Positions 58,001-64,000 of a stretch of 64,000 nt of DNA are shown here, one piece after another (the first letter of the stretch is position 1; each line of letters begins with the position of its first letter). The position numbers were made by a program, and so were the translations under genes. The DNA comes from Alitta virens (taxonomy: Eukaryota; Annelida; Polychaeta; Phyllodocida; Nereididae), in NCBI GenBank assembly GCA_932294295.1, contig OW028580.1, positions 39,000,336 to 39,064,335 on the forward strand, read 5' to 3'. The notes below the pieces were generated by a model that ran no database searches, was not told the origin of the DNA, and saw nothing but the letters and a program-made list of their open reading frames with translations.

Positions 58001-58780
58001 AGGAGCATATTAGCCTCAAAATGTTAATCAGAGCATACTGGTAAATCCTAAGATGTTAGAATATAAAAGCACTGTTTTATTTGATTCTTGGATAAAGTTA
58101 ACAAGTAATGATTTAATTTTTGCAAAGATCTGTTTCTGGAAATTCATATTAGCGATCTCAAGTTTGCACACTGTGTCATGAAGGCCTCAAGATCATTTTG
58201 CAAGTAAAGTGAATAAACCAGCTGGATGTTGATAGCTTGATAACCTGAGCTACATTGTAAATATGCTTGAACTTGTACATTATTTTCATCCAAATAATTT
58301 TGACAGTTCCATATGATTATACATGCCCATTTACCTCCAAAACATTGCCTAATAAGGTCATTATAAACTGCTTTGTTACCAAAGCAATATTGAACAAAGT
58401 CAATGATGTAACTGGTTTCTCATTTTCTGTTTATATTCAATCAAAATATTTTTAATAGATTCATATGATTACACATACCCATTTTCCTCCAAAACAATGC
58501 CTAATAAAGTTGTTGTAAACTGTTTTGATGTTGAAGCAATATTGAATAAGGTCTGTGGTGTAACTGGTTGCTCATTGTCTGTATCTATCAGTCCATATCC
58601 ATTGGAAAAAACCACCTCCCCTTTATGGACTACTGAGATTTGGGTGCCCACGATATCCCAGCAATCCATAACAGCTTCTACAACTTCATTGATTCGCCTT
58701 TGCTTCTCTGGGTCAAGATAGTCACCATTGGTAAGAAGAACACTAATGGGGAGAATTAAGATGCCTAGCAACAGCTTCAT
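55049..58780 (-). CDS. Secreted beta-lactamase-like serine hydrolase, gene 3 (five exons)
   Basis: Exons: 58780-58479, 57901-57731, 57435-57169, 56493-56243 and 55716-55049, giving 552 aa. All five exons appear identical in protein sequence to gene 2, with intact STSK, YNN and HSG motifs, signal peptide and C-terminal domain. Only rare non-coding differences separate the loci, for example GATGTATATG against GATTTATATG in intron 3. Such identity implies very recent duplication or ongoing gene conversion. An assembly that repeats one allele is the main alternative. Confidence 0.86.
58327..58426 (-). pseudogene. Duplicated 3' half of exon 1 in intron 1 (gene 3)
   Basis: Unit III copy of 36,026-36,125. 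Confidence 0.6.
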
Positions 58781-59083
58781 ATTGGAATTTTCAATTTCTG
58801 CAAATATAACATTTCAATTAGGTTCAAAATAGATTGCTATTTTATGAAAATATATTATCACTGCTGAAGTTGAAATATAAGGATTCAGAGAATGCCAAAT
58901 TGCAATGCCAGTTTAGCCTGACATCGCTCCAACATGGATAAAATCCATATTATCTGAGTTAAAACTAATGTGGAATGCTTATAGGTTACAGATCACATGC
59001 TATTTAGTTTACAGTTATTGGTTAAAAATGCAAAGGTTTCTTGAAAACATTAAATGTATAATTACTGAAAATGTAATGCTTAC

Positions 59084-59151
59084 CCCTGTGTCTCCAGATC
59101 CATTCATTGGCTTCTGAGGTGCAACTAGTTATACCAAAACTTTATCGTGAG
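59084..59151 (-). other. Inferred 5' UTR exon, gene 3
   Basis: Same donor as at 36,782. Confidence 0.4.
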
Positions 59152-59695
59152 CATCTTAGATAAAGTATAACTTTGTTCTAAATATATATAAATCTAAATT
59201 AAGTGTTACCATGTGCCAAAATTTAGTCATCAATAAATAACTACGTACACTTATCGGTAAACATATGAATGGTTCTCATGCAAAATACACCCATGGTCAT
59301 AAGTGATGTATTCATAATTTTATATAGTGTACCAACCCTGAGTTCCAATTAGTCATGGCATTTCTATTTTTTGTGTGAGAAACCAGCATATGCTGGCTGA
59401 TCATGCTGATTGTATATGCTTTTCGTGATGAAATTTTTATATATGTTGTATTTGATCATTGAAGGGTTGGTGATCTCGAAAATTTGAAGAATTTTCAACT
59501 TAATCCACTATAATACATTGTCTTTTTCCAGCTGATTTCAAGAGACTTATATAACAACAATTATATTACACTTAGACTATTGTTCTAAGAGGGATATAAC
59601 TAACGAAAATGACAGTTAACTCCCTCCTGAGTGCAAACCGAACTTGTCTGGCATAATAAAGGCAGTAAGACAAAACAAACATGAAACAAATTAGC

Positions 59696-60646
59696 AATGA
59701 TGAGCATGTCCTTTCTACAAGTCGTCCCCTTCCACCATCTATAGTGAATTTAAATTGCCGAGCACAGCGAGGGTCTACAGAATCTCATTGTGAACAACTC
59801 ACCAACATTTCCGTGCAACTAAATGTAGGTCACTTTATGCATCCACAACTTGCTACCAGGCACTGTTTATACGACTGCAGTTCATATGGATTAACTAACA
59901 ATGGCCGACAACTGCACTCAAAATAACTTGGAATATTCTCTGTCTTCATATTAGAAGCATTTGCCAATAGTTGTAAATGTTTCATATTCTTCATTAATCA
60001 AATAAATATGTTTGCTCTCATACACATCTGTACAATATGACAATTTTTGATGTGGTCGCGTAGTTGATGTCATGCCATTAGTATAGATCGTAAATCATAC
60101 CGCATCAAACTACTTTCTCTCATATTCATTAGGGTGCCCAATGTAGTAATATTTTCCTTTTGGCTCCTTCATTATCGTTACTTTAAACAATTTTTGTATG
60201 ATATTGGGAAAATGTACTGAGTGATATTGAGAATAAGTAACTTCTATCTATCCTTCGTTTGGTATTTCAACCTTTACTAACCTAGCAGTTTGCATCTTGC
60301 ATTTCATTTCCAGGCAATTTTCACGTCTAGGAGGGGCAGGATCAAATGCAGATGACATGGCTAATTGGATGAAGTTTCAAGTTGATGGAGGGTGTCTAAA
60401 ATGGGCATGTTGTGCAAGACTTTCACACTGCATTCAACCTTTGGCCAATGGGACTGATTTGTTCAACAAGCCAACAACACCAGTCACCTTTATTTCTGAT
60501 GGTTATGGTCTCGGCTTTCAAACTGGATGGTAAAAAAGGTATATATGAATCACTAATGATACTACATGTACTGTCTACAAGTCGACCCCATGCACCATCT
60601 AAAATGAGTTTAAATTGTCTGCTAAATTAATTAGGGGCGCACTAGT
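59696..60646 (+). pseudogene. Inverted serine hydrolase fragment with dead exon 4 (unit III)
   Basis: Copy of 37,395-38,345. The exon 4 relic is at 60,314-60,538. This one implies a further gene beyond the window in the same arrangement. Confidence 0.85.
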
Positions 60647-60650
60647 AGTT

Positions 60651-60901
60651 GTAGAATGTCTCTGGACTGTAAGCTTGTTCTCTGTTTCCAGGTACCGTCT
60701 TGTGTGAATCTCTTTTCTACAACTGTGGTAGCTTCATTGATGGGGATGCTTGTGAATAGTGCCGTAACATCAAATGATACCAGTTTCCAAGGAGGGGGGA
60801 CTTCGAGGTCTCATATTTTGTGTAAAAAATAACTGTGCTGTTCTTGGGGATGAACATGATCCAACAAACTGGCAAAGATTTATTTCATTGCAAAAGGGCT
60901 A
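60651..60901 (-). pseudogene. Penelope-like element RT fragment (unit III)
   Basis: Copy of 38,350-38,600. Confidence 0.7.
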
Positions 60902-61208
60902 TGAATTATAGACAACACCACCGAAAGGACCACATGAGCCCAGAACAGGCCAAGACTCCATGCAAAGTTATTTGTTTTAGCTAATGTTTTATAATTTAAT
61001 AAAACAATGATGCTGATATTGGTACTAAGTAAGTAACATGACTACAGCTGTATTCATTGCCATACCCTTATAGGGATACACCTTTCTTTTAATGAGAAGT
61101 ATTCATGCGTGCATTGTAAGTTATTCATTAGACCCTGAAACAGTGAAATTGGACTGTGTTGGCACATCAATTAATGTAAAAGAACACACAAAGACACCTA
61201 AATTTTAA

Positions 61209-61551
61209 AGAGGTACCATGGCCCAGTGGTTCAAGTGTTCGCCGTCTGACCGTGAGGCTGGGAGTTCAGCCTTCACCATGGAATGGAGGACCTGAGCAGA
61301 TCTTCTGCAACTCTTTGCTCCACCTTACCCACTTAATCCAGATGCAAATAGAGACCTGGATATGGACAGGGATGGTGATTGTAGAGTGCTTAGTCCCCTG
61401 CAGGTAATTATGAGTCTCAAGGCCCATGCTTGATCAAGTCCACAGGCAAGTTCATTGTGGTAATTCAGCTAAAGTGAGAGGCTGCCTAGGTGCCACGATC
61501 AAGTTAATTAACACCACGTACCTACCTAAGGTGGGTGCTCATAACTTAAGA
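61209..61551 (+). mobile_element. tRNA-like SINE (family C, unit III)
   Basis: Copy of 38,908-39,250. Confidence 0.6.
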
Positions 61552-61585
61552 TGCTCATAACAGTAACTCCTGTATAAAAAACCTG

Positions 61586-62021
61586 ACCCAGTTGGCAAAA
61601 GAAAATTATTGGCCCTTAAGCGTATTAACCTCAACTTCTAAAATATTTGAAGGGATCTTGTGCTATCAACTGCTCAGTTTCATTTCCTCTTACCTATCCA
61701 CACTTCTGTCAGCTTATAGAAAATCCTATAGTTGCAGTAATGTCTTACAGAAATGTGTTGAAAATTTGAGACAATCTGTTGATAATAACCAACATGTAGG
61801 ATGCATACTGATCGATTTATCCAAAGCTTTTGACTGCTTACCTCATGGACTTTTAATAGCCGTAGAGGGGTTTAATCACAATATAGCAATGGAATTTAGA
61901 TTGATTTAATCATCTGCTCCTAAAAATATTATATATATTGTACAATTATTTGATAGTTTCATGTTTTTGTAATAATTGTGTTAAAAAATGTTTGTGGAAA
62001 TAAACGTGTCTGATTCTTAGG
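61586..62021 (+). pseudogene. LINE RT fragment (unit III)
   Basis: Copy of 39,285-39,720. One downstream substitution noticed (GATAGTTTC for GATGGTTTC). Confidence 0.75.
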
Positions 62022-62025
62022 ATTT

Positions 62026-62806
62026 TAGATTATTTGATGGCAACTTTGGAATATAAGTTGTTATACTGTGTTGCATTTATCTGATATCAATAATATATCA
62101 CAAAATGCAAACATATCATGTTTTGTAAAGGGATTTGGTACAAAAATTGTGATTAAATTACCATTGCCAATACAAAATAATCCTGCCAATACATTGGTCA
62201 TGATCACAATAAACATGCAGTGTGGGGTAATGTACATAGAAACATTCACTAGATGTGTCTAATTTATACTTATAAATGTTAGTTTTCCATTGTTTTGAGG
62301 TAATTTTGACGGTTCTATTAATGTTATCTCAGTTGTTTGTTGCAGCTTTTTGAATACTTTCCGATTTGCCGAAATAAAAAAAATTAAGGGTTTAGGGGAA
62401 ATATATTGCCTTACTGTGGTCTTACAAATTATCCAATAGGCCCATGTTATATATCACTGAATAGAAGAGTAGATGTGGGAAATTGTGATATATAATATGT
62501 TAAATGGAAAACATTTTAGTTCAGTGAACTAATAATGAAGTATGTTTTGCAGCTTTTAACCTAATTTTGCCCTGATTCAGAAAATCATAAAAATATTGCA
62601 CTAACTAAGCTATATCATGTATTCCTAGGTCCAGTCCAATGATTGAGAACCATTTTTGTGCTGTTTGGCTAAACAGGGCAGGCATCAAAGGACACTATAT
62701 GCACACTATGGAGCCATCAAAATTTTTATATTTGAAAAAAGATCCTGCATTTTGTCAAATGCATCAAGTATATCTGACTTAAAATATATGTTTTTTTAAT
62801 TATTCA
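62026..62806. other. AT-rich spacer (unit III)
   Basis: Counterpart of 39,725-40,500. No gene is seen. Confidence 0.4.
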
Positions 62807-62809
62807 GTG

Positions 62810-64000
62810 TGTGGCAGAGGTCGCCACAGTCGTTGGACACGCAGCCACCTGGCGGACGTGATGGACGACGAATGGTGTCAGAAGTGGTTTTGAAAGATAT
62901 TCACGACCGCAAGAGCCATTACCATTCAACCAGCAAGTTGACTGTTAAGACGTAGCTCTTAATGTTTTTGTGTCACGGAAAAGTCACTTCCGGTACGTCG
63001 TATTGGCGCGAAAATTTTTGACAGCAGAGTTGAGAATTGAAATTGTTTATAATTAAACAATTAGAATTATTCTAAATTGTTGGCTAAATACTGTAGGTTA
63101 TTCCAAGCAGTTGTGAGTTGACAAATTATATTCTGTGTTGAATAGTACATTGAGTACATTGTAAGAATTAATTGGTTATTATAAATTTGTCAGCGTAGTC
63201 TGTTGAATTTATTAGGTGACACTCTTATGAATTGGTAGCAACTAATCAATTTGTTGATTATAAGGTGACAGCATAGACTGCTCACTGTAAGAATTAAGTG
63301 GTGTTTATAAATTTGCCAGCGTAGTCTGTTCAATTTATTAAGTACACACACATATGAATTGGTAGCAACATATTTAATCAATTTGTTGATTATAAGGTGA
63401 CAGCGTAGACTGCTCACTGTAAGAATTAAGTGGTGTTTATAAATTTGCCAGCGTAGTCTGTTGAATTTATTAAGTGCACACACATATGAATTGGTGGCAA
63501 CATATTTAATCAATTTTTTGATTATAAGGTGACAGCGTAGACTGCTCACTGTAACAATTAAGTGGTGATTGTAAATTTGCCAGCGTAGTCTGTTGAATTC
63601 ATTTAGTGCACACACTTATGAATTGGGAACAACTAATCAATTTGGTGAATATAAATTGAACAGCATAGACTGTTCACTTTGGTTTAACATTTGCACATGT
63701 TAAATTGTAATAGACTCCAATTATTAACAGTGTAGACTGTTATTGACCATGGCATTCAATATGGATACAGCAAATAAGGTTAAACTTGAAGATTTTAAAA
63801 CAATGCATGAGATTAAGGAAATAACATCCAGCATTGCGGAATTTGTGGTACCCAAGCAAGATGGGTCTGTTCTGCCAGAGACACCTGAGGATACAGGCGC
63901 AGCAGTAGAACGGCCGTTCGCTGATATGTTGAAAGAGGTTCTCTACCGGTTAAAAGAGCAAGAGTCAAGACTCATGAATGTGGAGCATACCATGTATGAT
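62810..64000 (+). mobile_element. Gag-only LTR retroelement, cut by window end (unit III)
   Basis: Left terminal repeat at 62,810-62,872 and primer site at 62,873-62,887. The gag-like frame begins at 63,749 and runs out of the window. Confidence 0.8.
63190..63641 (+). repeat. 132-bp tandem repeat (three units, unit III)
   Basis: Three units, as in unit I. Confidence 0.9.

Overview
This is an AT-rich animal nuclear sequence. It has multi-exon genes with GT-AG introns, a rhodopsin-type GPCR, tRNA-derived SINEs, LINE and Penelope-like reverse transcriptase pieces, MITEs and microsatellites. The mix suits a marine invertebrate; an echinoderm or another deuterostome is my guess, but no single feature proves the taxon.

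Positions 1-22,300 hold no gene I can support. They are a mosaic of dispersed repeats: two tRNA-derived SINE families, several MITE/foldback elements, repeat families present as two or three copies in the window, GATA and TGTC microsatellites and a recent 638-bp tandem duplication. Positions 22,358-24,500 hold one GPCR gene with an intronless coding region and a poly(A) signal. A 5'-truncated LINE lies at about 24,975-26,815 on the minus strand.

Positions 27,700-64,000 are a minus-strand cluster of secreted beta-lactamase-fold (PBP/LACTB/gigasin-6-like) serine hydrolase genes. There is a decayed relict (exon 2 near 30,000, exon 3 near 27,900), then three genes with intact reading frames (31,823-36,479; 43,833-47,564; 55,049-58,780). 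Each intact gene has five coding exons, encodes 552 aa and keeps the SxxK, YxN and HxG motifs. Genes 2 and 3 appear to encode identical proteins. Gene 1 is a mosaic: exons 1-3 match the young repeat unit and exons 4-5 are diverged.

The array grew by duplicating a unit of about 11.1 kb (11,085 and 11,216 bp). Each unit carries one gene promoter end, an inverted and scrambled fragment of the same gene family with a dead exon 4 on the plus strand, a Penelope-like RT scrap, a tRNA-like SINE, a LINE RT scrap, and a gag-only LTR retroelement. That element has terminal repeats of only about 63 bp, a tRNA-Leu-type primer site, a polypurine tract and an internal 132-bp tandem repeat. The third unit is cut by the window end. 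The most unusual items are this miniature gag-only element amplified together with the enzyme genes, and the exon-level rearrangements inside the array.
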